A stretch of 64,000 nucleotides of DNA from CAYLMG01 sp964493425 (GCA_964493425.1 CAZBMW010000001.1:1-64000); one strand, 5' to 3'; positions 1-8,873 are shown, numbered from the stretch's first letter. Numbers and translations are program-made. The notes: generated by a model from the letters alone, not told the origin.

Positions 1-1
1 C

Positions 2-379
2 TGTCTGTCACCGACGATAAAACATCTGGGGAACCTGAAAGGCTATTTGACTGTTGCGGTTGTAAACCAGGTTCGCAATCATATCAGGGACTGTAAAAGA
101 AAAAATACTACAACGCTCGATGATTCGGACGAGGTTGTATCAAAGCAGAACAGGCCTGAGCAGTGGGTGATTTTGAGTGAACAATTGAAACTGTTAAGCA
201 AGGCGATGTCTGGAATACCGTACGAACAGCGAGAGGTGATAACTTTATATATGCGGGGCGATACAACCTTTCGGCAGATTGCAAAGATTCAGAATACGTC
301 AGTAAGTACGGTTCAAGGCCGTTACAGGTACGGAATTGATAAACTGCGGAAGCTTATTAATGGCGAGGTGCAAAAATGA
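2..379 (+). CDS. ECF-type RNA polymerase sigma factor, 5' end cut by window
   Basis: The reading frame is open to the left edge of the window, so this is the C-terminal part of a longer gene. A TTG at 47 is not a credible start, because the sequence before it (ending KHLGNLKGYL) still reads like the end of sigma region 2. The rest fits sigma-70 region 4: IPYEQREVITLYMRGDTTF, then a helix-turn-helix QIAKIQNTSVSTVQGR that would contact the -35 element. Its stop overlaps the start of the next gene by ATGA, so the two are translationally coupled. By family analogy it is an extracytoplasmic-function sigma factor controlled by the downstream membrane protein; the target regulon is not visible. Confidence 0.85.
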   Translation, partial: CLSPTIKHLGNLKGYLTVAVVNQVRNHIRDCKRKNTTTLDDSDEVVSKQNRPEQWVILSEQLKLLSKAMSGIPYEQREVITLYMRGDTTFRQIAKIQNTSVSTVQGRYRYGIDKLRKLINGEVQK

Positions 380-1764
380 AGAACGCAGATGATATAAAAA
401 GAATATTCGACGAAGCTGTTGTTGAAACGAATCCCTCAAAGGACGAAAAAATTCTCGATGAAATAACGGCAGCGTACAAGCAAATCGATAAAGCTCAGCC
501 GGAAAAAGGTGAGCTTAATATATGGAGAACAGTTATGAAAAGTCCGATTACAAAATTAGCCGCCGCAGTTGTTTTAATAATTGCGATTATTATTGGGTTC
601 AGCAATTTTGGTGCTTCTGGCATTGCATTTGCGGATGTCTTACAAAAAATTCAAGGTTCGAGTTATACGTTTGACCTAAGAATTATTGATACGGAGACTT
701 CAAACACAACCAAAGTATCAGTTTTTGAACCCGGCAGAGTCCGAATGGACAGCGATAGCCAGATGAAGATTTCAAGTATCATCGACGTTTACAAAGGCAA
801 AAGCCTTATCCTGTTTCATCAGCAGAAGGTGGGAAGAATTCTTAAGGCAGACAGTTCAGTTCCGGCTTTAACATCAGAGACAGGATTTATAGGCTTATTT
901 CTCAGGCCTGTTCAAAACCTCTGGAACCTTAAAGACGGAACTGAAAAAGAAGTCGGTGAAAAGCAAATAGAAGGACGCAAGGCAAAAGGATTCAAAGTCT
1001 TCCAGGAAGATGATTTCTGCAAGTATGAGATTACGATATGGGCTGATGCGAAAACATCCGAGCCGATTCAGGTTGAGGTTATTATGAGCGCAGCGGACGA
1101 TACAGAGCAAGCAGTAACTTTGTTAATGGACAATTTCAAGCTTAATGCAATACCGGATGAAAGTTTGTTTAGTACGGAAGTGCCGGATGGTTATACGTTA
1201 GGTTACCAAAAAGAGCTGGATGAGCTGAATAAAGGAACAAGAACAACAAGCGAGGCAGAAAAAATAGAAAAGATTCTCGAACTTTGGTCACAGGGAAAGA
1301 AGAATGAGGCTATCGATATTTTATTAAGCATTGATTGGTCTAAACCAATCGAATTTTATGAAAAACCTTATATTTTTACAGTTACTGAAAAAGGATATGT
1401 TTCCCTGAAAGACGAGATTCAACAGCAGGTTATGACAGAGGTTCTGAAAACATCTACAACAATCAGAGAAGTGACGTTGGAGGTTAGCAGGCAGGGACAG
1501 CAGGCAATTACAAATAAGGATTATTCGAAGGCGGAAAAGCACTTTTCGGCATTATTTGGATTAGGAAAACTCATTACAAGAAATGCGGATTTAATGCTTA
1601 CCAGCCGTTTGGTTGGTCTTGCGGTGGAGAGAAAAGCCCTGGATGAAATGATAGAGCTTTACACAGCAACAAATAACGAGGGGAAAATGTCAGAAGCACA
1701 AAATGAGCTGCGAGCGGTAGAGGCCGAATATGAACAGATAAAGCAAAGGGCAAGAGTGCAATAA
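376..1764 (+). CDS. Single-pass membrane protein paired with the sigma factor, possible anti-sigma or sensor
   Basis: A 462-residue protein begins at ATG 376, overlapping the sigma stop by 4 bp. About 55 cytoplasmic residues precede one membrane segment (KLAAAVVLIIAIIIGF, about residues 54-72). The large extracytoplasmic part begins ADVLQKIQGSSYTFDLRI, which resembles the LolA-like fold seen in similar planctomycete proteins. The C-terminal 160 residues are helical and TPR-like. No zinc-binding anti-sigma motif (HxxxCxxC) is visible. The position suggests a membrane-anchored regulator of the sigma factor, but this is inferred only from linkage and topology. A protein of the same plan lies at 15714-17327 next to another sigma gene. 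Confidence 0.7.
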   Translation: MKNADDIKRIFDEAVVETNPSKDEKILDEITAAYKQIDKAQPEKGELNIWRTVMKSPITKLAAAVVLIIAIIIGFSNFGASGIAFADVLQKIQGSSYTFDLRIIDTETSNTTKVSVFEPGRVRMDSDSQMKISSIIDVYKGKSLILFHQQKVGRILKADSSVPALTSETGFIGLFLRPVQNLWNLKDGTEKEVGEKQIEGRKAKGFKVFQEDDFCKYEITIWADAKTSEPIQVEVIMSAADDTEQAVTLLMDNFKLNAIPDESLFSTEVPDGYTLGYQKELDELNKGTRTTSEAEKIEKILELWSQGKKNEAIDILLSIDWSKPIEFYEKPYIFTVTEKGYVSLKDEIQQQVMTEVLKTSTTIREVTLEVSRQGQQAITNKDYSKAEKHFSALFGLGKLITRNADLMLTSRLVGLAVERKALDEMIELYTATNNEGKMSEAQNELRAVEAEYEQIKQRARVQ

Positions 1765-1789
1765 ACTACGGCACATATTAAATCATATA

Positions 1790-1825
1790 AAGGCCGGGCA
1801 ATTCTAGTTTAGTCCGACCTTTTTT
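1790..1825 (+). terminator. Probable Rho-independent terminator
   Basis: An 8-bp stem (AAGGCCGG with CCGACCTT, one mismatch) is followed by a run of six T, 26 bases after the stop of the sigma-partner gene. It would end the sigma operon. Confidence 0.6.
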
Positions 1826-1826
1826 A

Positions 1827-1965
1827 TGCGCAGATTTTTCAGGCCGGAATACTTTGAACCCTCAGGCCAAAAAGACTATAATGCAGACATGTCGATTACG
1901 GTTACAGTTGTCATCGTATTTTTTGTGCTGATACTGTCGGCGGCTAAAAACGCTAAGACCTGATT
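1827..1965 (+). pseudogene. Remnant copy of a sodium:solute symporter promoter and gene start
   Basis: About 140 bases align with 10854-11000, the promoter and first codons of the intact symporter gene at 10917. The remnant starts at ATG 1889 with MSITV, continues VIVFFVLILSAA (intact gene: IIVFFIVILSAA) and stops at 1961-1963 after 24 codons. It differs from the intact copy by a 6-base length difference near codon 6, loss of about 18 bases after the SAA codons and a small deletion that creates the TGA. Promoter and spacer are better preserved than the coding part. It sits 18 bases before the next gene, so its promoter may now drive that operon. Confidence 0.8.
1854..1882 (+). promoter_or_regulatory. 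Sigma-70-type promoter retained in the symporter remnant
   Basis: -35 TTGAAC (1854-1859), 17-base spacer, -10 TATAAT (1877-1882). The expected start of transcription is at or next to ATG 1889. The same boxes and spacing occur before the intact symporter at 10882-10910. This is the only clear promoter upstream of the 1981-5416 operon. Confidence 0.75.
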
Positions 1966-1980
1966 ATTTTTTTGGGAAAA

Positions 1981-3876
1981 ATGAACCTTTCGAAAACAAA
2001 AAGGGCTAAGTTGCGTTACTTGCCGGCAGTTGAGGCAGCGTTTTTTTTGGGGGTGTATTACCTATCTGTTTGGCTCATCATCCGGCCGGAACTCATCTAT
2101 TACATGTCCGGCAGAATGTTTGATTACTACCCCTTTGTGATAGACTGGCAGTTCCTATATGAATCCCTGACAACGGTGGGCGGTCCCATCAGTTATTTAA
2201 CCGGCTTTCTGGCCCAATGTTTTTATGTGTCCTGGATAGGAGCGTTGATCCTGACGGCTTTGGCATGGTTATTCTGGTGGTTATCCAAAAGGATGTTTAT
2301 TCTCACAAAAACCAATTGTATCATTGAGCTTTGTTACATACTCCCCATTTTACTCTTAGCCAAATATGCTATATATAGTTTCCGGTTATTGATAGTTCTT
2401 TCCCTGCTGGTGGTACTTGCGGCTTTTGTCATGTACCTGCGAGCGAATTTGTCTCGAGTTGTCTTTGCTGTGGGGCTGTATTTGTTGGAGTTTGTATGTT
2501 TATATTATATGGTCGGAGGAGTTGTTTTTCTATTTGGTCTTTTAGGGGCGATTTATGAATTAATTGTTAAAAGACGCATGGTGCTTGCTGGAGCTTTTTT
2601 GATATTGCTTGCTGTTTATTATTATGTCGGAATCCGTCTTTTTGGTTTTTCCGAAATACCGTCTTTTCAGTGGATGTACGTTCCACCATTTCTGATAATG
2701 CTGCAGATCGCCTTTTCAAAGTATCGCCGGAAGAGAAACAGCCATGCGCAAGTCCATTCCGTCAAAAAGCGTTCTGCAAAATGGTTTCCGCTTCGCCTGG
2801 CGGGACTGATATTGCGAAAAGCCATCCCCTTTGCTTTGATTTTGCTGACGTTCCGTGTGGTGTATAGAGAAGAGTTGACGACGCTTTTACAGGTTGGTTA
2901 TTATGCGGACAAAGAAGACTGGCAGGGCATTCTTGAATACGTCGAACGACACCCTGAAAGCCAGTATAATAAATTTTGCAATTATGATATTAATCGGGCA
3001 TTGTATTATACCGGTCGACTCGGAGATGATATGTTTTCTTACTACCAGAGTCCACCCGCATTGTTGCTTCCCACATCCTTGGGTACAACTTCAAGTAGCG
3101 GTTCCTCAGGTTCGCCTGAAGTAATGTATCGATATATTCGGAAAGTAGACCTCTTTATGGAGTTAGGGTATCTTGGCACTGCAAAAAGATATGCATCCGA
3201 AGGTTTGGAAATGGGGAAAGGCTGTCCGTACATGGTCAAGAAGCTCGCTTTAATCTATCTGGCGGAGGAACAAAACGAGACTGCCAAAATATATCTCGGC
3301 GCCTTGAGCAAGGATTTGATATACGGACGTTTTGCCAAACAACTCCTTCAACGTCTTGACAGGGATCCTCAACTAACCGATTACGAGCCCGTCCAGCACC
3401 TTCGTTCGATTGCCTTCAAGGGGGATTATATCGGTGGTTATAAGATGAAACATTTTTTCTCCCTGCTTTTGCAGACAAATCCGCATAATAAAATGGCCTT
3501 CGAATATATGATGTCCTATTATCTTTTGACGGGACAGGTCGATAAACTTGCCGAAAATATTCCTCGGCTGCATGAGTTTGGATATAAAAAATTACCACGT
3601 CATTATCAGGAAGCTCTGCTGATTTATGCTGATTCTCAGCAGCAGCGGTTTGGCGAAAAAATCAATCTCGAGGGATTGTCGGTGTCTTCGGAAACCACCC
3701 AGTGTTATCAGAAATTTAATAAGGTGGCTTTGCCGCTTTACATGCGCAAGTATAACCGCCAGATGACACGTCAGTATCTGGCGAAAGATTTTGGGGACAC
3801 GTATATGTTTTATATGTGTGAAGAATTTCCAAGGTTCAAGAATTTGAGTAGCTCCCAAGATACAGTAAATGAGTAA
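1981..3876 (+). CDS. Multi-spanning membrane protein, probably DUF6057 family
   Basis: About 631 residues. The ATG at 1981 is preferred over a TTG at 1972, because GGGA lies just before the ATG and nothing precedes the TTG. The N-terminal half (to about residue 310) holds many hydrophobic segments rich in Tyr and Phe, starting AAFFLGVYYLSVWLII. The C-terminal half is soluble and helical, in the style of TPR repeats (EDWQGILEYVERHPES, then HEFGYKKLPRHYQEAL). The layout resembles DUF6057 proteins, which I recall next to propeller lipoproteins like the one encoded next. That family name is from memory and untested. The gene overlaps the next one by 8 bp. The function is unknown. Confidence 0.7.
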   Translation: MNLSKTKRAKLRYLPAVEAAFFLGVYYLSVWLIIRPELIYYMSGRMFDYYPFVIDWQFLYESLTTVGGPISYLTGFLAQCFYVSWIGALILTALAWLFWWLSKRMFILTKTNCIIELCYILPILLLAKYAIYSFRLLIVLSLLVVLAAFVMYLRANLSRVVFAVGLYLLEFVCLYYMVGGVVFLFGLLGAIYELIVKRRMVLAGAFLILLAVYYYVGIRLFGFSEIPSFQWMYVPPFLIMLQIAFSKYRRKRNSHAQVHSVKKRSAKWFPLRLAGLILRKAIPFALILLTFRVVYREELTTLLQVGYYADKEDWQGILEYVERHPESQYNKFCNYDINRALYYTGRLGDDMFSYYQSPPALLLPTSLGTTSSSGSSGSPEVMYRYIRKVDLFMELGYLGTAKRYASEGLEMGKGCPYMVKKLALIYLAEEQNETAKIYLGALSKDLIYGRFAKQLLQRLDRDPQLTDYEPVQHLRSIAFKGDYIGGYKMKHFFSLLLQTNPHNKMAFEYMMSYYLLTGQVDKLAENIPRLHEFGYKKLPRHYQEALLIYADSQQQRFGEKINLEGLSVSSETTQCYQKFNKVALPLYMRKYNRQMTRQYLAKDFGDTYMFYMCEEFPRFKNLSSSQDTVNE

Positions 3877-5416
3877 GCTTTATCGAAATTTATGTTTGGT
3901 TATTACCGCGAGCACGATGTTTATGTGTGTTTCGTGTAATAAAAAGGTGCCCCTTGAATCCTGTACACAGGTATCTCGGCTGGCCGAGATTAGCCCGGAC
4001 TATTCCAATATTGTTATTCCCCCGAACGTAGCGCCGCTGAATTTCCGGATTCTTGAAAATGGCGATCGTTTTTTTGTCAGGGTCTCTTCATCACAAGGTG
4101 ATCCGATCGAAGTATATAACCGAAATCCAAATATCAAAATACCGCTTCGGCTATGGAAAACACTGCTGGAACAAAACAGAGGCAAAAAGTTGTCATTTGA
4201 TGTTTTTGTTTTCGATTCTGCAAATGGCTGGTGTCATTATACACCCATACTCAACGATATTGCCTGCGAACCGATCGATTCTTATCTTGTTTTTCGTTTT
4301 ATTCGGCCTATCTATAATTATTGGACATCGATTAGAATCTGTCAGCGTAACATTGAAAATTATAAAAACAGTCTTGTTTTGGATGGTCGTTCTTTTGATA
4401 ACGGCTGTACCAATTGCCACGCTTTCTGTAACAATTCTTCGGAAACAATGAGCATTGCGACTCGCAGTGGAAAGCACGGTAATAGCTCATTAGTTGGTCG
4501 TGGTGATAACCTTGTCAAAGTTCCCACCGCATGGGGTTATACCGCTTGGCATCCAAGCGGTAAACTGGCCGCGTATTCGCTCAATAAGGTAAGGCAGTTT
4601 TTTCATACTACGGGAACTGAGCTGCGCGATGTAGTTGATCTGGACTCTGCGATCGCCTACTATAAGCTGGATGAAAAAGCGGCAAAGATCATCCCGGCAC
4701 TATCAGAGGAAGATCGTCTGGAGACATATCCTGCCTGGTCGCCCGATGGAACATATCTATATTACTGCAGTGCGCAAATAGTCTGGCAGAACCGTGATGA
4801 GGTGCCTCCTAAAGATTATGACCAAGTCAAATATGACCTGATGAGAATCAGTTACGATCTTGAGACTGATCAATGGGACGATCCAGAAGTTGTGCTTTCG
4901 GCAAGTGAGACTGATATGAGCATTCTATTGCCCCGCGTTTCGCCGGACGGCAGGTTTCTGGTTTTTGTTATGTGTGATTATAGTTGTTTTCCGGTTTATC
5001 GACCTTCCAGCGACCTATATATAATGGATCTTGAGACGCGCAGTTACAAAAAACTGGATGCCGTAAACAGTCCTTATTCGGAGTCATGGCATAGCTGGTC
5101 TTCCAATAGTCGCTGGCTGGCTTTCAGCAGTAAACGCATGGGAGGGCTTTTTACCAGGACCTACTTCACCCATATCAACGAAAACGGCAAGGCTTCAAAG
5201 CCGTTTATTCTTCCCCAAAAGAATCCGACGTATTATGATTCACTGCTCCAGACCTATAGTGTTCCCGAACTGATTACACAGCCTGTAGCGATTAGTCCGA
5301 GGCGTTTTATCAAAGTAGCACGTTCAGGTTCCAGGGACGCTGCCGGTCTGCCGGTAACTGGCGCTACACCGATTGCACCATCCAATCCCGTACCATTGGA
5401 AAATGATCGTGAATGA
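3869..5416 (+). CDS. PD40/TolB-like beta-propeller lipoprotein with a CxxCH motif
   Basis: 515 residues with a lipoprotein signal: hydrophobic stretch LVITASTMFMCVSC with the lipid-attachment Cys at about residue 23. TolB-type propeller repeats follow from about residue 215: AWHPSGKLAAYS, YPAWSPDGTYLYY, LPRVSPDGRFLVF, WHSWSSNSRWLAFSS. Between signal and propeller is CTNCH (C180, C183, H184), the minimal c-type heme attachment motif, so a bound heme is possible; a fortuitous or structural Cys pair cannot be excluded. The start overlaps the preceding membrane-protein gene (ATGAGTAA), so the two are coupled and probably act together in the envelope. The substrate and role are unknown. Confidence 0.75.
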   Translation: MSKLYRNLCLVITASTMFMCVSCNKKVPLESCTQVSRLAEISPDYSNIVIPPNVAPLNFRILENGDRFFVRVSSSQGDPIEVYNRNPNIKIPLRLWKTLLEQNRGKKLSFDVFVFDSANGWCHYTPILNDIACEPIDSYLVFRFIRPIYNYWTSIRICQRNIENYKNSLVLDGRSFDNGCTNCHAFCNNSSETMSIATRSGKHGNSSLVGRGDNLVKVPTAWGYTAWHPSGKLAAYSLNKVRQFFHTTGTELRDVVDLDSAIAYYKLDEKAAKIIPALSEEDRLETYPAWSPDGTYLYYCSAQIVWQNRDEVPPKDYDQVKYDLMRISYDLETDQWDDPEVVLSASETDMSILLPRVSPDGRFLVFVMCDYSCFPVYRPSSDLYIMDLETRSYKKLDAVNSPYSESWHSWSSNSRWLAFSSKRMGGLFTRTYFTHINENGKASKPFILPQKNPTYYDSLLQTYSVPELITQPVAISPRRFIKVARSGSRDAAGLPVTGATPIAPSNPVPLENDRE

Positions 5417-5449
5417 GGCTTTCCCTTAGGGTTCAAATATTCATCAGCG

Positions 5450-5654
5450 ATTAAATTCTTGGCGTCGGCTCGGATGACGGTGTTAAGGTCTGGCTGAACG
5501 GTGAGCTTGTGCATGAAACTGGACCATTCGCGGCACAGCAATAGATAACGACCGTGTTCGGGTTACTTTCAAAGAGGGTATCAACCAGCTTGTTATCAAA
5601 GTCCAGAACGGAGGCGGCCCGTGGGGCTTCTGTTGCAGACTGCTGGATGAGTAG
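5450..5654 (+). pseudogene. Frameshifted C-terminal domain fragment of a secreted planctomycete-type protein
   Basis: Read in one frame the segment gives GVGSDDGVKVWLNGELVHE. After 5515 the continuation is one frame over: TIRGTAIDNDRVRVTF, then INQLVIKVQNGGGPWGF, ending at TAG 5652-5654. Restoring one A in the run at 5515-5518 (GAAAC to GAAAAC) joins the two as HENWTIRG. The sequence is typical of the C-terminal all-beta module on large secreted planctomycete proteins. An in-frame stop lies directly before the fragment, so the rest of the gene is absent. It is a decayed remnant; a sequencing error alone would not explain the missing N-terminus. Confidence 0.7.
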
Positions 5655-5686
5655 GAAATAATATTAATTGATGTGCAGCTAAAATA

Positions 5687-5716
5687 AAGCCGGGCCGAAA
5701 ACGCCCGGCTTTTTTT
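5687..5716 (+). terminator. Rho-independent terminator between convergent genes
   Basis: Perfect 7-bp stem GCCGGGC/GCCCGGC with a 7-base loop and seven T. Read on the other strand the stem is followed by CTTTATTTTA, so it may also help end the minus-strand peptidase gene that stops at 5733. Confidence 0.85.
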
Positions 5717-5732
5717 ATGTGCAGGAAAGATG

Positions 5733-8513
5733 TCACCAGGGTACTGGCTGGCTTGTACCAAGGCCGGGGCCGAGAAGGATTGCGTTTTTCAACAGTCTCT
5801 GCTCGGCGGCAAGCCACATACGATAAGTGGGGTCAGTTGCAAAAAGAATAATCTGTCCTGAGCCGAGCTTTTCAACGGTTGCATAGGCCGAATCGGCAAT
5901 TCTGTTGCGGGCTTCGGGCCAGAGTAAGCCTGAAAGACGCAGCTCCTTTTCGGCGGCCAATCTGACCGGTGTTTCAACGGGGTGTTTTGAGAAAAAGCAA
6001 TTTCTGCCGGAAAAGAAAACGGGTAATCTTTCTCCCAGGCCGAAACTAAGCCAGTGTTCAGGATTCAATTCTGCCAGCAAAAAAGCACCGTGCGGGCTGA
6101 AAATCTGCTGCCATTCGTCATCGCGTTTTAATTTCTTGATATCAGTGGATTTTTCTTTTTTGTTCTTTTCGTCGTTCGAATCCGTGTAGGTTTGGTTATT
6201 AGCATCGCCATCCCATATCAGGTTAGGGTCGATTTTGATGTCACGGGCTGCTCTTTCTTTCTGCACAGCCTCTGCATATTCATCAAGTTTTTCGAGGACA
6301 TCGCGTCTCAGACGTACACTCGACAAGCCTTTATCCTCATCTGCTAAAAAGGCGGCGGAAGAGCCGATGGCGATAAGGGTTCCTCCATCTTCGACCCATC
6401 CTTTTATTTTTTTAATCGACTCGTCATCAAGAACGCTTTTCAGCGAACGTGATTCGGGTAGAACCAGACAATTATATTTCCGCAAATCTACACGCCCGAT
6501 ATTTTGAATATTCAAAGGCGAACACTTCAAACCAAGCTGATTGTCTATTAAATACCAGACCGAGCCGAAAGAATAGGCTGAGACGGGCCATTGAGAGGCA
6601 ATAGCTGTTCGAGGCTCGGTGAGCAGGACAAATTTTGATGTGCCTAAATCACTTCCCTCTTCGACAAGAGCTGTATCAACTGCAGTTATTTCAATATCAA
6701 AATCATTATTTAGCTGTTTTAAGATATCATAGAGATTGTCGGGATTTTCATTGCCTCTTAAAAGAATAGTTCCCCTGTTATACTCGGCGCCGTTGATTTT
6801 AAAGGTCTCGGTTGCAGCCCTTGGGTGACAGCCTTCATCAAGCAGCCGAACTACTGCCGGATAAATGTCGGCTGTTGAAAAATCGAGTAGATAACCGAAG
6901 CGTCCTTTTGAAGCTAATTTACTGTACTGTTCAGGCAGAGCTGAATTTAGTTTTACATCTGATATTGAATCTGCGCAAAATGCCTCGAGGCCGAAACAAA
7001 CAGGCAGAGACCAGGCGGATGTGTCGTAAAGCAAAGTGTCCCTGTGATTTTCGAGCTCTTTGCGTTCCTTTTCAAGAAATTTATCTTCAAGCCGCAAGTC
7101 GAATTCGAGAAGTGTCAAAAGCATTCTGCGCAGCGGCTGTGCAGTTTTTATCACAGCAGAGCCTTTCGGGAAATCTTTGCTGTCAAAAACCTGCTGATAA
7201 ATATCTGTAACTTTTTCAGCGGTGAAATCTTTTTGTGCAAACCGGACTTCAATAGCCTGTCTTTTGATTAGGTCAACGAATTTTCGCCATCTTGCCGTAT
7301 CTTTTGCGGGCGGGATGACGAAAATTTTATCGTCTTTGTTTTCAGTAACAGCGTATTTTCTGTCCTGGTAAAAATCGGTTAAAATCTGCTTTCTGTTATC
7401 GCACAGTGTCTGCAGATTAGCAAAGGTGCTTATGATATGATGGTGAACAGTGTCACGGTATTTGAGGATTTGGCCTGTCGGCTGTTTCACTGACGCTGAA
7501 TTTGCCCTTGCTTGTTCATAAAGGATACCGATGGTGCCTAAAAGATTCGCCCAGGCGTTTGTGTAAAACGGCCCCCAGTCGCTGTACCAGTCGCGCGTGA
7601 AATAGGTCCAGCCGAATTTGTTAAAGGCTTCTGCCTGTTCGGCGCTGAAGAATTTGCGCCATTTCATAATGCTTTCTGAAAGGTGCAGGTTCACCGGCTC
7701 GTTCGGCGGTTCGAACAGATAGTGCGAGAAAGGCCCCTGCTCGTGCGAATCGACGAGCAGGTGAGGATTCCAGTCGTGTATAACCGGCGCGAGGTCTCTG
7801 ACTGCCGGCTGATTGAGTATAAGCCAGTTGCGGTTCATATCGAACAGGTAATGGTTGCCGCGCCCGCGAGACCAGAGAGCTGTATGCTGCATCGCCTGGA
7901 TATCGGGATTTTCAACTACGCCTGTCATCTGAAAAATCTGGCCAAGAAATCTTTCCCTGCCGTCAGGATTATTCATCGGGTTGATTATGATTACTTCTTT
8001 CTCGAGCAGCTTTTGGGTTTGCTTATTCCTCGATGCCGCAAGATGGTAAATTACATAAAGAGCGGCATCGCTGCTCGAAAGCTCGTCGCCGTGGATGCCG
8101 TAATTTAAAAAGGCAACCGCGGGAAGATTCTCGATTATTTTTTGTGCTTCGCCGTCGCCTTTAAGCTTTCGCGGGTCGGCGAGTTTGCCATTATCGGTTT
8201 TTATCTGCGAAAGTTTTTTGTGATTATCTTCGCTTGTAATAATCAGATAATACAGACCTCTGTCTTCGTGCGTTTTTCCATACTCTGTTAACTTGACAAG
8301 GTCACTGGCCTCGGCAAGGATTTTGATGTAACTGACGAGCTGATTATGAGAGACGGCTCTTGTGCCTACAGGAAAACCGATGACAGATTCAGGCGAAGGA
8401 ATCTTCTTATCAAAATCGGCACCGGACATAAAGACGGTATCTGCAGAACTGCTGCTAAAACAGTTAGTTGCGATAAAAAGAATCGTTAGAAAAGAACATA
8501 TAAATTGCTTCAT
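5733..8513 (-). CDS. Secreted M14-family zinc carboxypeptidase with C-terminal extension
   Basis: 926 residues. The ATG at 8513 is chosen because AAAGGAAC lies 8-10 bases upstream; the frame extends to a GTG at 8534 without a ribosome-binding site. A signal peptide (MKQFICSFLTILFIATNCFS) directs export. The M14 zinc site is recognisable: HGDE (H141, E144) and DSHEQG (H257), with MNNPDGRERF and DMNRNW between them as in the family. The distal half contains a glutamine-amidotransferase-like segment (WVEDGGTLIAIGSSAAFL) of the type found behind M14 domains in large secreted members. It probably cleaves C-terminal residues from peptides outside the cytoplasm; substrate preference cannot be read. 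It stands alone, convergent with the upstream operon. Confidence 0.88.
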   Translation of the reverse strand: MKQFICSFLTILFIATNCFSSSSADTVFMSGADFDKKIPSPESVIGFPVGTRAVSHNQLVSYIKILAEASDLVKLTEYGKTHEDRGLYYLIITSEDNHKKLSQIKTDNGKLADPRKLKGDGEAQKIIENLPAVAFLNYGIHGDELSSSDAALYVIYHLAASRNKQTQKLLEKEVIIINPMNNPDGRERFLGQIFQMTGVVENPDIQAMQHTALWSRGRGNHYLFDMNRNWLILNQPAVRDLAPVIHDWNPHLLVDSHEQGPFSHYLFEPPNEPVNLHLSESIMKWRKFFSAEQAEAFNKFGWTYFTRDWYSDWGPFYTNAWANLLGTIGILYEQARANSASVKQPTGQILKYRDTVHHHIISTFANLQTLCDNRKQILTDFYQDRKYAVTENKDDKIFVIPPAKDTARWRKFVDLIKRQAIEVRFAQKDFTAEKVTDIYQQVFDSKDFPKGSAVIKTAQPLRRMLLTLLEFDLRLEDKFLEKERKELENHRDTLLYDTSAWSLPVCFGLEAFCADSISDVKLNSALPEQYSKLASKGRFGYLLDFSTADIYPAVVRLLDEGCHPRAATETFKINGAEYNRGTILLRGNENPDNLYDILKQLNNDFDIEITAVDTALVEEGSDLGTSKFVLLTEPRTAIASQWPVSAYSFGSVWYLIDNQLGLKCSPLNIQNIGRVDLRKYNCLVLPESRSLKSVLDDESIKKIKGWVEDGGTLIAIGSSAAFLADEDKGLSSVRLRRDVLEKLDEYAEAVQKERAARDIKIDPNLIWDGDANNQTYTDSNDEKNKKEKSTDIKKLKRDDEWQQIFSPHGAFLLAELNPEHWLSFGLGERLPVFFSGRNCFFSKHPVETPVRLAAEKELRLSGLLWPEARNRIADSAYATVEKLGSGQIILFATDPTYRMWLAAEQRLLKNAILLGPGLGTSQPVPW

Positions 8514-8873
8514 TTTTCGGGTTCCTTTCAACACTAAAGCTTAAAAATCGGGATGCAAACAAGTTATAGCAAAGTGCATCTTTTATCAAGAATTTTCTAA
8601 AAACGCGGATTTTCATAAAAAATAAAATCTCGTTAAAGTAAAATATGGCACAGCAGCGTCATATAAGTAATGAACGTCATTGAAATTGGCAGGTTTGAAG
8701 GTTGGAAGATAGGATTTTAATCTGGAAGCTCAAAGCTGCGCTGTGCCGGATTATAAAGCATAGAAAGCTGGGCTTAATCCCTCGACGAAGCTCAGGATAA
8801 ATTTACCCGACTTTTCTATGCGCAAAGAAAAGAAACAAAAACGATTAAATCAGTTATCAACTCAAGCTCGCAT
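8514..8873. other. Intergenic region between M14 peptidase and aldehyde dehydrogenase genes
   Basis: No gene seen. AT-rich sequence at 8535-8650 probably holds the peptidase promoter. The remainder contains the inverted-repeat element at 8758-8821. Confidence 0.5.
8758..8821. repeat. 64-bp inverted-repeat element enclosing a CTCAGG dispersed motif
   Basis: The left arm GCATAGAAAGCTGGG (8758-8772) matches the reverse complement of the right arm CCCGACTTTTCTATGC (8806-8821), apart from one bulge and one mismatch. The interior holds CTCGACGAAGCTCAGGA, a variant of a dispersed motif that recurs inverted at 12361 (TCCTGAGCGATGTCGAAGG). It could be a small mobile repeat, or the terminator of the aldehyde dehydrogenase gene read on the minus strand. 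Confidence 0.5.

Noticed and set aside
47..379. Complete small sigma-like protein starting at TTG 47
   Set aside because: The frame is open to the window edge and the upstream codons still look like sigma region 2, so the gene is partial.
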